A stretch of DNA of 64,000 bases from Acanthosepion pharaonis (GCA_903632075.3 CAHIKZ030000253.1:684001-748000), one strand, 5' to 3'; positions 9,690 to 22,270 are shown, counted from the stretch's first letter. Made by a program: numbers and translations. Notes: generated by a model not told the origin, from the letters alone.

Positions 9690-9977
9690 GAGACAAAATT
9701 CAGATACCGTAGAGGTTAATGGATTGATCGAAAAGGTCCTGTTGAGTTGCCACCGTGATCATCAAACCTCACAACATGGTTTTTTTTTCTGTGGGGCCCA
9801 TTTGAATTTTTTATGAGACGTGCCCAAGAAATATTGAGGAACTTAAATGAAAGAATGAAATATGAATGCAGTCAAATGACAGAAGAAATTCTCCGACAGG
9901 TTAATGAATCATGCAGGCACAGAATTGAAATCTGTTTTGAAAAAGATGGAGGACATTTTGATATAGTTTCTTGGTGA
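9690..9977 (+). pseudogene. Tc1/mariner-superfamily transposase, C-terminal fragment
   Basis: In shifting frames the segment follows the C-terminus of DDE transposases: a decayed P-x-RS-x-DLTPcDFFLWG block (here FFFLWG after a degenerate LPP-like stretch), then EEILRQVNES and HRIEICFEKDGGHFDIVSW ending at TGA 9975-9977. The ending I-x-x-x-G-GHF is typical of these transposases. Frameshifts and a T-run in the FFLWG block show it is inactive. The 5' part is absent, replaced by (TA)n. Confidence 0.7.
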
Positions 9978-10144
9978 TTGTTTACTTTTTATTGTGCCGC
10001 CTTCTTTTCGCAGTGCCTATGTATATCCTCGCTTAATTGCCTTATGCACGATTGGGGCAGCTTTTTACCGTGTTGAGCTGAACTTTTTTACCGTCTCAGT
10101 ATGCATGGACAATTGATTTTTTGTTTTTACTTATTTTTAGGTGA

Positions 10145-10171
<27 letters not shown>
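10145..10171. repeat. (TG)n
   Basis: About 13 TG units in T/G-rich DNA. Confidence 0.9.
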
Positions 10172-10175
<4 letters not shown>

Positions 10176-10329
10176 GCTGTTTTTTTGGTGAGTGTTGTGT
10201 TATCTAGTTGTTCATTTATTTCTTTTGTTTGTCTGTGATTAACTATTTATACATGTATATTTGTGTGTATATGTAGTAAAGGTTGTGCTTTGTGTCGTGT
10301 TTTTTGTTTGTGTTTGTATAGGTATTAAG

Positions 10330-10985
10330 TAACAAAAGTATGTATTTATTTGAATGTCAACATTTCCCCATTATTTTGTTTTTCCCGTTTGGTTGTTTGC
10401 TTTGGTTTTTAAGGGTAATTATTGTTAACTTTTCCTCCAGGCATAGTTTACATTTTCTGCTATTGCTATTGTACGGGAGTGCTCCTTTTATCATTTGCAA
10501 TTTAATTTTGGTGGTGATGTTATTTTCTTTTTGGCTCCATATGTATTTTGATGATAGTGTGTTGTTTTTGTATCTTTCTGTTATAAATGATGTTTATTTT
10601 AATGTTTAATGTTTATTTTAAAGTTGTTCCTGTGGCTCATATGTAATTTTTTCGTCTGTGTTAATTTTTGTTACGATGATATTATATTGTTTGTTAGACA
10701 TTGTTAAGTGGTCGTTTGCTATTAATTTGGTTGAGTATTTTTTCTTGTGTTTGGTTATTATTGCCTTCATTGTGTTCATTCAGCTGTAACTAATTTTGAC
10801 TGAGTTTTTGTTGATGCTTTTTGATTGTTGTGTTTGAGAAAATGTCTTTCAATTATATCGAAGAAAAAATTTCCTATTTTTGTTTTTATTATAATATTGT
10901 AGAGTGAATTAAACCAGATTATGTTTCTTTTTCTGTTGTTTTTGTTTGGGTTGCTTTCGTTTATGTATTCCAGTTTGTTTGAATA
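10330..10985 (-). pseudogene. Penelope-like element: RT C-terminus plus GIY-YIG endonuclease remnant
   Basis: The conspicuously T/G-rich plus strand is explained by an A/C-rich coding relic on the minus strand. From about 10985 downward it reads, with stops and a frameshift, NRKRNIIWFN and KIGNFFFDIIERHF. Those correspond to the RT-to-linker region of Penelope elements. About 400 bp later come RYKNNTLSSKYIW, ALPYNSNSRKCKLCLEEKL and KIMGKC-x-HSNKY. The last set is the GIY-YIG C-terminal half with its CxLCLxEK and C-x-H motifs. The active GIY-YIG residues are not legible. The RT fingers and palm are absent, so the copy is 5'-truncated and dead. The family call is firm; the subfamily is not determined. 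Confidence 0.75.
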
Positions 10986-11159
10986 GACGCTATTAATTGA
11001 AAAAAATCACACACTTACACAAACATATCAAATTACACCAAATTATACATAAATACGAATAAGTTGGGAAATAGAAGCAGATAAGGCAATAGCCCAGATG
11101 ATTGAAGGCAACACTACAAATACTGAAATAAGACCATTTAAGTGACAAGTTTCTTCACA

Positions 11160-11193
11160 TTAATTCTACACACACACATACACACCCACTTAT

Positions 11194-11228
<35 letters not shown>

Positions 11229-11245
11229 AATATATATATATAAAT
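11160..11245. repeat. (CA)n and (TA)n tracts
   Basis: CA-rich then TATATAAA-rich simple sequence. Confidence 0.85.
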
Positions 11246-11760
11246 ATATGTATAACAATAGCATGAAACTATGTCTCCATAGCAAATCAGCTAATAAATA
11301 TGATCACATAAATTTCTATTCTCACTATAACAATAAAAAAAAATCTAAAATACGAGTTTAAATGCACTCAGAATGTGTAGCCCTTAGTATTTACATGAAT
11401 ACAAGAATTGTAAATAGGATATATATACAAATTTTGGTTTATTAGACATTGAATTGTATCAACTCATGTCCATGAACATGTCTGGCTTTTCCGTTAATCT
11501 GATGAATATTCATGAGCACTCCTATATATAAATATTTTGAAAAACCAATAACATTTTTGCTCTTGTATATACATAGTTGTCACAAAATAAAATCCTTGCA
11601 TTTTTGCCTTCATAAAATTCCTCAGAGGACGAAACGCGTCGGCTAAGATAAATTTTTGTCTTTATTCATAATGAACTTTTACAGGTACACACTATCTGAA
11701 ACTTTTGCATACATACATGCACACGCACACACACACATATGTCAAAAGTGTAAATTTTAA
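11246..11760. other. AT-rich DNA with a CGAAACGCGTC-bearing motif
   Basis: At about 11628-11648 a short hairpin (CCT, CAG, AGG) is followed by ACGAAACGCGTCGGC. This resembles the 3' half of a hammerhead core, but the CUGANGA half is missing. No coding sequence recognised. Confidence 0.4.
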
Positions 11761-11862
11761 ATTCATTTTTTGTTTCACCTTTTGAAAGTGAAGTCTGAAG
11801 ATCCAGAGGAAAATAAAATTCTGTGGGGAAATAAATTATTACACATGGAGCCTTAAAGTGGT
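11761..11862 (+). repeat. Diverged copy of the 173-bp inverted-repeat arm
   Basis: It matches the right arm at 9010-9115 in the same orientation, sharing AGTCTGA(A/T)GATCCAGA, GAAATA(A/G)NTTATTACA, CATGGA and the AGTGGTC block. As there, it is followed by (TA)n (11878-11939). This shows the arm belongs to a dispersed family. Confidence 0.65.
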
Positions 11863-11872
11863 CTTTTTTTTT

Positions 11873-11877
<5 letters not shown>

Positions 11878-11939
<62 letters not shown>
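11878..11939. repeat. (TA)n
   Basis: About 30 TA units. Confidence 0.95.
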
Positions 11940-11941
<2 letters not shown>

Positions 11942-13914
11942 TTTCAATGTTTGAAATGGACGCCTTATACAATTTAAGAATGTTTATTTGATAAGTTTAG
12001 CGGCATAACAAAGGACGAAATACATGACAAAGTGAAGATCTAACCGATATCATTTGTATACCCGACAACTAATAGGTATGTTTGCTGATCAATTACTGGG
12101 TAGGGAAGTCTTATTAGTTAAGTTCTCTACAAACCACTTGGCTATTAATACACCCCCATCCTTTTCAGGGACATCTTGGAAAACTGTCTCACTGAATAAC
12201 AAATGTCAGAATGGGTTACATTTTCTTTCTGCACAAATCAACCCTAAAATCATTGCTCAATATCTTGTGGATACAGTTTACAATTTCAAAACGATTATCA
12301 ACATGTCCAATACCAAGTATGTTAACTTGGGAACTTAATCTAATGCCAAATTGCTAAGAAAGATGCTGATGATTCCTACAACAACGTCTTGAGATAGTAT
12401 GCCTCAAGGTCAACTAACAGGGAAATAACTATGTGTAAACTTCGGACGGGTGCTTTGCTTTCACGCTGCCAACATTACAGTAATTTTGTAAATCTTGTTT
12501 CTCTGGCCTGTAAGAAACTTAGTTCAATCTGACGTAACGTTAAACAAATACGACGTTGGCGAATGTCTAAGACATTAGACTAGCGAATGGATCTCCGATA
12601 TGAACTTTGCTATCCATTGTGCCAGTGTATAAACCATCGACTTTATAATGAGCGATATTCTAGAATTGTCAGGAAAATGAAAAATGAATTGAATTTCATT
12701 TTATAAATCCATAACTGCATTCAGGAATGTAATGCATAAATTTCAACTTAAACTGAAAAAAAAAAACAAAAAAAAAAACAAACCTTTTTATATAAATTCG
12801 AAAAAAATAATAAGATGAGATCCGATTTGTTGAAGATCTCAAATGTCCGATAAGATGATTTTTTTTACATTAAACATCTTCATATATTTCCAAAGTAACT
12901 AAATATCTCAATGTAAATATTACGTCAAATGGAATGAAAATGAAATGATTAAAATTGAAAAGAAGAGAAAAGCTGGAAAATATCTAAACTCTGCGAAATA
13001 ACTGAAAAAAAAACAAAACATTGTTGAACATGAAGGCGACATTTTTACCCATCATTATTGGCGAACTTAGTAGAATTCGGAACAGTCTTATTAAGCCCGG
13101 GAAAATCAGAAAAAAAAAATCAAAACTCTTTAAATAACGGCGCTCCGGAAAACTGTTTGAATACTGAGAAGAACGCTGGAGTAGTGAGGAGACTTGCTGT
13201 CACCTGATCTCCAGTGAACGTCACCAGTTACTAATGACGTGAAAGATCAATGCATACAATTCATTTAAAATAATGTTTAAACATTATGTTTATAGACTCT
13301 AAACTTTGAATATTATTTCACTAGATAAGAACTCGTTGTCTCTCCGTTTATGTTTGTGTTTTCAAGTATTACGCAAAACTATAACAGATTAATGCAGTTG
13401 TATTATTTATTGCTACAGGCATGTACTTGATATAATGACCAACGTAGCAGTGAGTTAGTAATAAAAATTATTATTATTAAAAATAATAAAAATAATTTAT
13501 ATAGTCATTTTAATAATCAACTTTAAAAATAAGTGTTTTGTTACTAATTTCCAATCTGATCTTTTGCTATTTTTATAAATAATGCAATTAGTTTAGTAGC
13601 AGTTTTGATAATTACTTTGTTAGTCTTTTTCTGTCCTGTAAATTGTAACAACCTAAGCATTTAGATCACTACTTGAAAGTAGAGAGAATAAAATTGTGTA
13701 AAGTGATTTAAGCATAAACAATGTGTAATTGATTTTGAGATTTTAAATAGAATATTTTGAAAGCCTAAAAATGTAAAATCTAAATTTATATATTTGAAAT
13801 ATTTTTCGAGTTAAATATATGTTACTCGATTTGTTTTGATTAATAATGTATTTATTTAACTTTATTTTAAATTGTATATTATGAATTTATTTTAAAGAAT
13901 GAACAATTTCATCG
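11940..13914. other. Unassigned AT-rich DNA
   Basis: An open frame of 94 codons at 12054-12338 (plus) matches nothing I recognise and has no supporting context. A-runs and AAT-rich patches occur at 12750-12780 and 13460-13500. No RNA gene or element was identified. Confidence 0.6.
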
Positions 13915-14085
13915 TTAAACGAAGGAGGCGTTCTTGTGTATAACAAAAAAAAACTTTACAGAAAGCATTTTATATTCTTGTACATTGTAATAACTTGTGT
14001 AACGTCGTCAGTTTGTTTCCTCATTGGAATTCGTACCCCAAACTATTGAGCTACCATATTTACCACTACGCCACAAAACCTACAG
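13915..14085 (-). repeat. tRNA-derived SINE
   Basis: On the minus strand a tRNA-like head starts at about 14085. An A-box-like GTGGCGTAGTGGTA lies at 14074-14061 and a B-box-like GGTACGAATTCC at 14037-14026 (consensus GGTTCGANTCC, one mismatch). The body continues to a T-rich end near 13945. The two promoter boxes are about 24 bp apart, somewhat shorter than in a real tRNA, and the cloverleaf is decayed, so it is a SINE or tRNA pseudogene and not a tRNA gene. Confidence 0.55.
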
Positions 14086-14970
14086 ATATTATATAAAATA
14101 AATAACCACGAAAATGTTCAACCTAATCAGGCCTTTTCAAATAAGACAACTATTGATAATGACATTTGACGATGAGACACAAAGAAACGAGCAAAAGAAA
14201 CAAACATCTTTGGCTTGTAAAATACCGGCTATCATTACTCCTTATATAAGTTCTTCTGGGTGTTTATTTGTTTCTTTGTCCGTAACGTCTATCAACATAA
14301 AGCGAATAGGTATAAATGTTGCTCCAAGTCCACTGAAGATAGATTACCTCAAAGTTGACTTTCAGGGATTATGGCGGACAAGTTTGATATGATGAGGAAA
14401 AGCACATTTGCACCAAAAGATAAAAAGTGGCCAGATGCCAGAAAGTTAGCCACAGTGAAAGATACCATATTAACGCTGTCTGTGATGACTCTGAGTGTCG
14501 TAAGCAACGAGAACTATGCCATTTCGTCTAATGTTTCTTCGAAGGCCTCGGGTTTAATGGCACTGTTTCCATAGAAGTGATGAACACGGTGGTGAATCTC
14601 TGGATCAATGGAAAATTCCAGTGGACGCCGTATACATTCCAGAAAAGTCGCTGGTCACTTAACCATAGAACACGTCACCTAGGAGTAGCTGACCGCGAAT
14701 ATCACCCCAGCATTTAAGCTTCTAACTTACTCAATTTGAATCATTCGGACGATTTCATCTGACACGTTGTCAGAAGGGAAATCAACCAACATCTGTAAAA
14801 TATCAACAGCGGGTTGAAGGTCGCTATCATAGACTTATAGACACCCATAACGAGGCTGCCCACGTGATGGCAGTAGGTTAGAGTGATTACCTTTTTTCTT
14901 ATTGCAAAATGGCCATTACGTAAGCAGTCAACCGCGGTAGGATGAACTATTAAATAGACTGAACATGTGA
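14086..14970. other. Unassigned DNA with short uninformative open frames
   Basis: Frames of 92 and 67 codons at 14114-14392 and 14371-14574 (plus) overlap and match nothing I know. They could be decayed element DNA upstream of the LINE tail that follows. Confidence 0.5.
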
Positions 14971-15240
14971 GCAAAGACGAAGTTTTGGAGAAAATGGAAA
15001 CAAAAAGTAAACCAATACAGGAAGAGACGGATAAGGTTTCTGGGACACATGATGAGGAAGGAGGACTTGGAAAATCTGATACTCACGGGACCTATAGAGG
15101 GCAAGAGAGGCAGAGGAAAACAACGCATAACAGTATTCAGTAAATGGATGGCGGAACAGGTATTATGGGAAATAACAGAAAGAAGATGTTTATTAAGAGC
15201 TACAAGACAGCCATCTTTTAGCTTTGTACAAACAATTTAA
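14970..15240 (+). pseudogene. RTE-like LINE: C-terminal tail of the endonuclease/reverse transcriptase
   Basis: Two frames together give DEVLEKMETKSKPIQ, then RIRFLGHMMRKEDLENL, GPIEGKRGRGKQRIT and RRCLLRATRQPSF. This is the tail that follows the RT domain in a widespread group of non-LTR retrotransposons: a nEEVLxRm block, then RqxxFLGHvmRkxgLE, then GkieGkRxRGRqR. One frameshift lies between the first two blocks. The frame ends at TAA 15238-15240. It is 5'-truncated. Three other copies of the same tail occur in the window (19715-19960, 21340-21540, 22490-22910). Confidence 0.75.
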
Positions 15241-15777
15241 TAAGAAGACTTATTTCTGTGTTAAGCAACAAGCTAACCGACGTTTTTTTTTCTGTAACTT
15301 AATTTGGAATGTGTTTTCACAACTTCTAATTATTCATTAGGTTTATAAACAACTTATTCAGTTTGACTCCACAACAAAATATGATATTATGTAAACCTTA
15401 GTCTCTTCCACGTTTTCCATAATACTGCGTAAAATTGACGCTGAGAACGTTTACGTCGATCCAATGTTGTGTTTCAGTTAACCATCTATTCTTTTATTTG
15501 ATAGAAGTTCATTAACTGAGTCATTTCAACAGCTGTCCCCATTGTGGCTGCTATTGTTCCTACATTTACAGTGTAACAGGCGGCTTTCTTTCAGTATCTA
15601 TCGTATTTGTTAACTGTCAAGAAATACCGTTATTTCGTCAGTCTTCAAAAGTCAACTAAAGAACAAATAACATCACTGAAAAATCTGAAAAGTGTGATGG
15701 GGATAAAATGAAGTTAAAGCGCAAATCTCAAAATGAAGGACATTATCTAATTAATGTCGTTTGGCACCTAAAGTGTT

Positions 15778-15779
15778 TG

Positions 15780-15823
<44 letters not shown>

Positions 15824-15839
15824 TTATCTATCTATCTAT
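15778..15839. repeat. (TATC)n microsatellite
   Basis: About 15 tetranucleotide units with one interruption (TTTATC). The S-I-Y-L repeat frame across it is an artefact. Confidence 0.95.
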
Positions 15840-16824
15840 CTTCATTCCTATCGCTATTTCTGTCTTCATATCTATCTTTTTATTTGTGTTAGTTTCTTCT
15901 TTTCTAGCTCTGTAGCTACATTGAGAGAATATGAAATTACAGCATCCTGAAGATTAATTCAGATTATGTCTCTTGTTTAGCATGTAAATACCAGTAGTAC
16001 TATATATTCTAATAGAATTTTCAAAGACTTAGGTCATAGTTTGAATTAGTAACAATCATCTAGTACACTGTTTCTGGGTTTGAGATGCTAATAAATCAGG
16101 TTGAACTGAACAAAAAGTTCAAACAGGTGACATACCTCTGAGGAGCACACATGTTACTTTTATTCAATTAAAGCCGATTGAGGTTGAATTGAACAAATTG
16201 GACACGATGCAGTGATCAAATAAATATTCCTAGACTTCATAACCAGGTTCTCAACGGCCATGTTTTTCAAACACTCGCCAAAATGAAACCATTGTAAGGA
16301 CAGTAGATCCCCAAGTCACAGAACAGAGTAAATATGGTTACAACAGTTTGAACATGTTGCAAATGGCCGACTTGCAGTAGAAATACTGATACGCATTCCT
16401 CTTGCGAAATGTCCATTTATAGCACAATACGGTTGTTTACGCTTCTAGTAAAATTCAAAAAGGGTCACCCGAAGGACTGAATGATGCTCTGTAGGGTTCA
16501 GCGATAAGAACATGATTCGATTTTATGGAAGTGATGGTCGTTTGTGTGTTTGAGCAACGATTTTCAGTGTGTATTCGTCTACAGCACACACGCCCAGTGC
16601 TTGACATAATGGTCTAGGATACTGTAACGAATGTATATAATGGTAGTCACTGTTTGTACATGTGATAGTTAACACAAAAAGAGGATATACATTGTATTAA
16701 TATGTGCTTTGAGTATCTGGGATCTTTTCACAGGGACTTGTATATGGGAACAATACTGTAATCCAGCTATATTACCTTAAGTTAACTAAAGTATATTTAT
16801 TGAGCGAGTTGCAATTTTATTTTC

Positions 16825-16826
<2 letters not shown>

Positions 16827-16884
<58 letters not shown>
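16827..16884. repeat. (TATC)n microsatellite
   Basis: About 14 uninterrupted tetranucleotide units. Confidence 0.95.
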
Positions 16885-17170
16885 CTTAGTCTATTCGTTA
16901 CCTATCCCAGTTCATTAATATTTATATCTTGCAGTCTAGTCTTATCTGTGTGTCTCGCTCAAAAACAACACCATTACAAATTGACAGCCAGCAAATTCTT
17001 TCCCCAAACAAAACTTAATTTGGATATGTTTTCTTTAATCCGACAAATAATTTCTTTATGAATTGTCTCAATCATATATTCTTGAAACTGATACTTTTAA
17101 TTATTCGAGCGAATTCAATATCATTAACTCTTACTTGTCAGTTTTTAAATAATTTCTTCCTATCAACGCA

Positions 17171-18772
17171 ATCTATATATAAAATTTTGTAACTTCCATT
17201 AGTCTGTCTGTCACATCCTCTAAAATAGCTATACATTGACTGATCAAAACCAAAGGTCAGGGAGTACAAAGTCGAGTTGATTTTACTAGGGTGCGTAGCT
17301 TAGTCCTATAAATTTTCATTATTTTTTTGAAAAATTAAAACTTTTATTATTTAACATACAAAATACCCTCACTATTCTAAAAACAGTTTAATGATTAAAA
17401 TAACAAATAATTATTTAATAAAAATGTATAATTTTTTGGCATATCTTTTCTTTAAGTTTTTACATGTACAAGAATCCAGTGTCAATTTCGTCCTGCATTT
17501 CCGAGAACTATAAATAAATCATAATGCCAAGCGCTTCAAAAAGTTAAAATTTGGCTCCGGAAAGAAATATTTATGCATGGCCAGTTGTATGTCGCATACT
17601 CAAGAGTAAGAAATCCTAAAAGTTTATTCTTCACTGTTAACAAAGAATAAAAAAAGAAATTTCTTAAAAAAATATTGTTTATCATGATACTCTCTAAAAT
17701 TAAATCAAATTAAGGAAATTATTAAACCACGAAGTATGGTTTTGTCAACGTATATTTCCAGACAAATCAGTTTCTTCAAATTTCATCGATTGGTTTACGA
17801 AATTCAACGAAACATAGAGTTTGTAAATTTCAACAAAAATGTTAGCAAGAACTTCAACAATACGAAATACTGTAAAGATTTCAAAATGTGTTAGCGTGTA
17901 GCAGAAAAATTCTCGTGATAAAAAAACGCAGGAAAATATCTTTCAAGTCAGATCTGTACAGAGATGTTTCTTTACGAGCAAATGGTAAATATTTACGACT
18001 AAAACATTCTTGTGCTGGTATAAATCTGTGTCGAGTAAATCTTTTTCCTAGAAAATACTGTCAATAGATCTTTAGAAGAACTGGCACTTATTCGCTTTTA
18101 TCTATGACGCATGAGATAATCTCGAATATTCTCTTTATTTTTTTTTTATCCACATGTCCTTTCTTAAATCATCAAAGGTAAGAAATCTGATTTTTTTCAG
18201 TATTATGTGAGGATCTGAGGAAGAAATATTTTTTTCACTTTCTCCTTCATGACAAAATCTATCTTCAACAAAGGAAACAGCAAACCATTTTAATGCATTC
18301 AATAAGAAATCAGAAAAAAGAAAGTGCTTTTATGAATGATTCGTCTTGTATAAGAAATTTGTTGAATCTTTCAAGTCTCATAGACTTGAGTGCATCTGAC
18401 GAGATTTCCGAATAGAAATTTAACGCTACGAAGAACTAGATATTTTGACAATATAGCACAACATATCGATAGGCACTGTAACTACTAAATGTAAGTTTCC
18501 TGCTTTTATCAAAACTCCCGTTGTGAACAATATTCTGGCATTTAAAATAATAGTGCTCAATAATAAATATACTATAGCTTCAGGAAGTGGAATTAGCTGT
18601 TAAAAAAAAACAGGTGGTATAATTCATCTTAAGCTGTCAGCTTTTCGATCGGCTCTTATCAGAGAATCATTGATAGATTTTAAAATATTAAACGACGAAA
18701 GATATCTCCCGATAAAAATGAATTAAAACGTGTTAAAATTAGATTTTATCTTTTATTTATTTTATCTTTTAT
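17171..18772. other. Unassigned AT-rich DNA
   Basis: The start, ATCTATATATAAAATTTTG followed by GTCTGTCTGTCAC, looks somewhat like a Helitron 5' end, but no 3' hairpin with CTRR or Rep/helicase coding was found. Nothing else was recognised. TTTATTTTATCTT tandem copies lie at about 18745-18795. Confidence 0.4.
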
Positions 18773-19080
18773 TTATTTTATCTTTTTATTTATTTTACAA
18801 TGATGTTCACCTTTTATAATGCCCGAGAGACATTTTAGTCGAGAGTTACAAAATGAGAGGCAGTTTATGTGAGGAAGACAACGGTTAACCTTACACTTGA
18901 ACAAGTTAAGACTGTACAGATCAAGGAACCATCCTCTTGAGAGTCGGTTCCACAAAGCAACGGTCCATGGAAAGAATCTGCTCGAATGGAACTTAGATCT
19001 CACCAATGGAATACGAAGGAAGGGAGTGGTCTACTACAATGTGCCTGGCATGGTGGGTCTTAACCGTGAGGGTTAGAACT
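18773..19080 (-). pseudogene. CR1/L2-like LINE: C-terminal tail of ORF2
   Basis: The minus-strand frame 19006-18773 carries SRFFPWTVALWNRLSRG, then LYSLNLFKCKVNRCLP. This is the FfprtvxlWNxLP ... fKxxvxxxL ending typical of CR1/L2/jockey-type LINEs. The upstream part in another frame (to about 19080) is compatible with the preceding R-H-x-N-S block. There is no catalytic RT. It is a 5'-truncated relic. Confidence 0.65.
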
Positions 19081-19714
19081 TTAAGGAATATGGTTCGTTT
19101 GAACACTTTCCATGGAAAAAATACCAGGGAAAATGCGAGAGAAAGATAGTAAGCCAACGTATGATAGTTTGGGTAACTTCAACGTACATAGGAAGTTCTG
19201 CTTGCGTAGAAAGATTGCATTCTGCCAAAGATCATATAATAGAGGGTCTGTCAGCATTCCAAATTCACCTTGCTTCGAAGTCCTATACCATGCGTAAGTA
19301 TCCCATCCACAAGGCGGGCTCATAAGCGACAGTGGGTTTATCTTAGTATGACACAACGTCAAAGAAAAGCAATGGGAAGAAATATTATTTTATGCTAAAA
19401 TTCAAAGTAAGGCATTTCTACAGGCCTCAAAAATAAGCTTTTCAAGTTCATTTATCTATTTAATTATTTACATACAACGTACAACAGTTCGGACAACGGT
19501 CTCTGCACGGAAAGATAGACTTCTATTGGTCATAAGATAAGCTTTTATTTCGTTATCATCAATTGTATAATTAAATGTAAATTGCTACATATTTAGAAAG
19601 AAATATATTTTGCGCAATAAAAATAAATCAATTATGGTTAATCTTCTGGGACCTCGAGTGCATATTTGGTGGCAATAAGGATTACTTGACTGTGTCTTTC
19701 TCTTCTGTAATAAA
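19081..19714. other. Unassigned DNA
   Basis: Overlapping short frames on both strands at 19081-19362 match nothing I recognise. The rest is AT-rich. Confidence 0.5.
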
Positions 19715-19985
19715 CACACAAGAGAATGACTGTGCTCAGTGAAATGTTAATAGCAGCAGAAGGCAATCACTGATCTGACGTTGAGTTTACTGGCAGAATA
19801 GCGACTGAGAGGGAACAAATATTGCTTAGAGCTACAAAGTATAAGAATTTGTGGAGAGCTATAATCGATCTATACAATACGGCATATAAAACAATTTGTG
19901 CTGCTATGAAAGTGGGAAAAATACCGTTGAGTCGATTAGTCTATTAGCCGACCTCCTCTGGCGTCGAGTTGATTGATGACCTGAC
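19715..19985 (+). pseudogene. RTE-like LINE tail (short relic)
   Basis: One frame reads FTGRIATEREQILLRATKY followed by KNLWRAIIDLY, matching the far C-terminal tail of the RTE-like LINE (…LLRATrDRxLWRxMI…). Upstream catalytic domains are absent. Confidence 0.5.
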
Positions 19986-20074
19986 GAGCGTCTCTAAATT
20001 TAATATTGCATTCTCTGTTAGTTGTCTGTATTGATATATGTAATATATATAAGAGGTACTTCAACAATTGAATT

Positions 20075-20890
20075 ACAGTAAAACCTTAAATTAACGTACA
20101 AAATCGGCAGAAATGGTACTGTCCACTTGGAACTCAAAACGCCCGCATGTAGCGATCAAAGTACGTTAGTTCCAGAATTGGCTGTTGTTGTTTACTGGTG
20201 CAATCAACAGACAGACACTTGTAGTTCCGGGGATAGCCGCTGTTGCTTACTTGAGCGCTCGTCATGTACACACATACATCGTCTTTCGAACATTTTATAC
20301 TAATTTTAGAACAGTATTCAGTGTTGTTTTTTTTGCCAAGCACTTTACTAGCAGCAGTGATTCGCAGGAAGAGTTGGGTGTGGTGGGGAAGGATCAAGAA
20401 TATCTAACATGATATGATTCTGGCGTATTATCAACATTAAGGGAATTGATAATTCGTGAACAATATCAATCTGGGAAACAATTAAAGTTGGATTTATTCT
20501 TTCATCCCCAACAGGCGGCTCATGAAAGCGACCACGACTCACCACCACCACTACCGCAACAACTTTCTCCCACCAGCACGCCATTATCACCCCTCACAAG
20601 CACCAGCACTACTTCGGAGGAATTCCATAACTTCCAGTAATTACTACTGTGGGTCCCCTCTATACGGCAGTATTAGTCCAGCTTTACCGGTAAGCTTAGG
20701 TAAATTTTAAAACTTTTCAAATTTTATTTAAAGGTATATATCTTACATATATACTGTATTTACATTTATCTACACTATTTTTTTTTATTGTACTAGATGT
20801 TTTAGGCCACGAAAACAGTGCTTCAAATTAACGGACAAAGCGTTTTAACAGACGACCTTCCGACTTATTAGTCCGTTAAATTGATACGAT
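20075..20890 (+). mobile_element. pogo/Tigger-type DNA transposon relic
   Basis: The left end CAGTAAAACCTTAAATTAACG at about 20079 resembles Tigger/pogo termini, which start CAGTAnAACC. A related but diverged GTCCGTTAAATTGATACG lies near 20870-20888. Between them a frame at 20446-20640 reads LREL-like, GKQLKLDLFFHPQ, then an S/P/T-rich tail with SPLTSTSTTSEE. This acidic, proline-rich end resembles Tigger transposase C-termini. The DDE core is missing or unreadable. The call rests on terminus style and the tail only. Confidence 0.4.
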
Positions 20891-21339
20891 TGATTGTTTA
20901 CGAAAATAGGAAAAATTTAAGAAGTCAGGTAAAAATGATTGCGATTTCCATCGGACAATCATTTTAATGATCCACATAAAGAAACTTATCATTCAGATTG
21001 TGTTAAATAAAGCGCTATATGATTATTATATTGGATAGAGATAAAAAAAAAACAGCGTAGTTTCGTTAAAGATATAAGAATAAGAAATACGATATTTATA
21101 ATCCGAATGATATCAGAGGAAGCAATCTACATGCAGATGAACGTGTATTTCATAAGATATCGTAAACAAATCTATGTGAACTACAAGAATAACTTGATTT
21201 GTTTGGGAAAAATATTAGAAGAATCTTGAACCTGAATACTGGGGACAAACTACCTGTATACGGATCAAAAATGAATTGAGTAATACAGTGTATACAGTGG
21301 GACGATCCTATGAGAACTAGAAGTCCTATCAGGATTTAT

Positions 21340-21540
21340 TATCAGGAAAGATAAATTTAAATTTTCTAGGACCCAAATTGAAGAAAGAGGGCTTGGAAAA
21401 TTTGACACTCACAGGAAGATAAGAGGGTAGAGAGAAACATATTTAACAAGGGACTGGGAACGATAGTAAGGGGACAAACATTGCTTAAAGCTATGGGAAG
21501 TTTTGGAGAGGCATAATCATTCATGTCCATAAGGAAAACG
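21340..21540 (+). pseudogene. RTE-like LINE tail (short relic)
   Basis: In two frames it reads RGLENLTLTGR, then EGREKHI, TNIA and GKFWRGIIIHV, matching the LExLxLxGkieGxRxRG ... LLxxxRDrxxWRxMI tail. It contains stops and frameshifts. Confidence 0.5.
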
Positions 21541-22185
21541 GTAAATACAAGAAAAAAAAGATTCTTATATTCAAAATAAAATGATAGGGTTCATTACTAA
21601 AGTTTATTTTGGCTAGAAAATTTAAATAATGAAAATGTAATTGCCTGGTTATCCTATTTTTGCATAGAAAATGTTTTAGTGTAGCGATGTTTGTTTGTTT
21701 ATCATTGAAATGTTGAAATCAGAAGATTTTCAAATTTTTCCTTTAAAATGGATACGAAACTTGCATTTTGTTTAGCACATTTTGATTCTTCTCTTGATTT
21801 TCATGGAAATTTATATTTTCGTAATGGCGTAACAATAATTTTGGAATTCAATTCAAGTTTCATTAATAAAATTTGGGAAAGTTTTAAAAAATCACAGAAA
21901 ACTCATCGAATATCAAAAGTCGAAAATATTAAAAATATTTTTCGTTCATTTTAGTTTTTGAATTGCCCTGGTTTTCCGATAATAATCTAATTAATACAGT
22001 AATAGTTTTTATTGTTGTTTTTTGATAGAAAGTATTAATATAGAGTTTTATGTGTTGAATTGATTCTATTTCAAAAGTTATTAGAACGAGTTTATAAAGT
22101 TGAAAAATATATCTAGCTCTCAAAAGATGCAAGGTGTTAAAGCGTAAACAACATGTAAATTTATTTTATGCTCGCATTTTATAGC
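21541..22185. other. Unassigned AT-rich DNA
   Basis: A 68-codon frame at 21748-21954 is unrecognised. No other feature. Confidence 0.5.
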
Positions 22186-22270
22186 AAATCAGTATAATAT
22201 TCAAATCAGTAAAATATTCAAATCAGTATAATATTCAAATCAGTATAATATTCAAATCAGTATAATATTC
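22186..22270. repeat. 17-bp minisatellite, five units
   Basis: The unit AAATCAGTATAATATTC is repeated five times in tandem with a single-base variant (AAAATATTC) in one unit and decay in the last. It is flanked by unique AT-rich DNA. Confidence 0.95.

Larger units (their letters stand above)
15241..17170. other. Unassigned DNA with two (TATC)n microsatellites
   Basis: (TATC)n tracts lie at 15778-15839 and 16827-16884. The remainder shows no recognisable gene or element. Confidence 0.65.

Noticed and set aside
10340..10609. Hydrophobic plus-strand frame that looks like a membrane protein
   Set aside because: It is the antisense of a Penelope GIY-YIG relic on the minus strand.
11625..11650. 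CCTCAGAGGACGAAACGCGTC as a hammerhead
   Set aside because: The CUGANGA half is absent.
12054..12338. 94-codon plus-strand frame as a gene
   Set aside because: No similarity recognised and no supporting context.
13990..14085. Functional tRNA gene on the minus strand
   Set aside because: A- and B-box-like blocks exist but acceptor and anticodon stems do not pair; better explained as a SINE head.
17171..17560. Helitron 5' end (TCTATATATAAAA ... GTCTGTCTGTC)
   Set aside because: Resemblance is weak; no CTRR end with hairpin and no Rep/helicase sequence was found.
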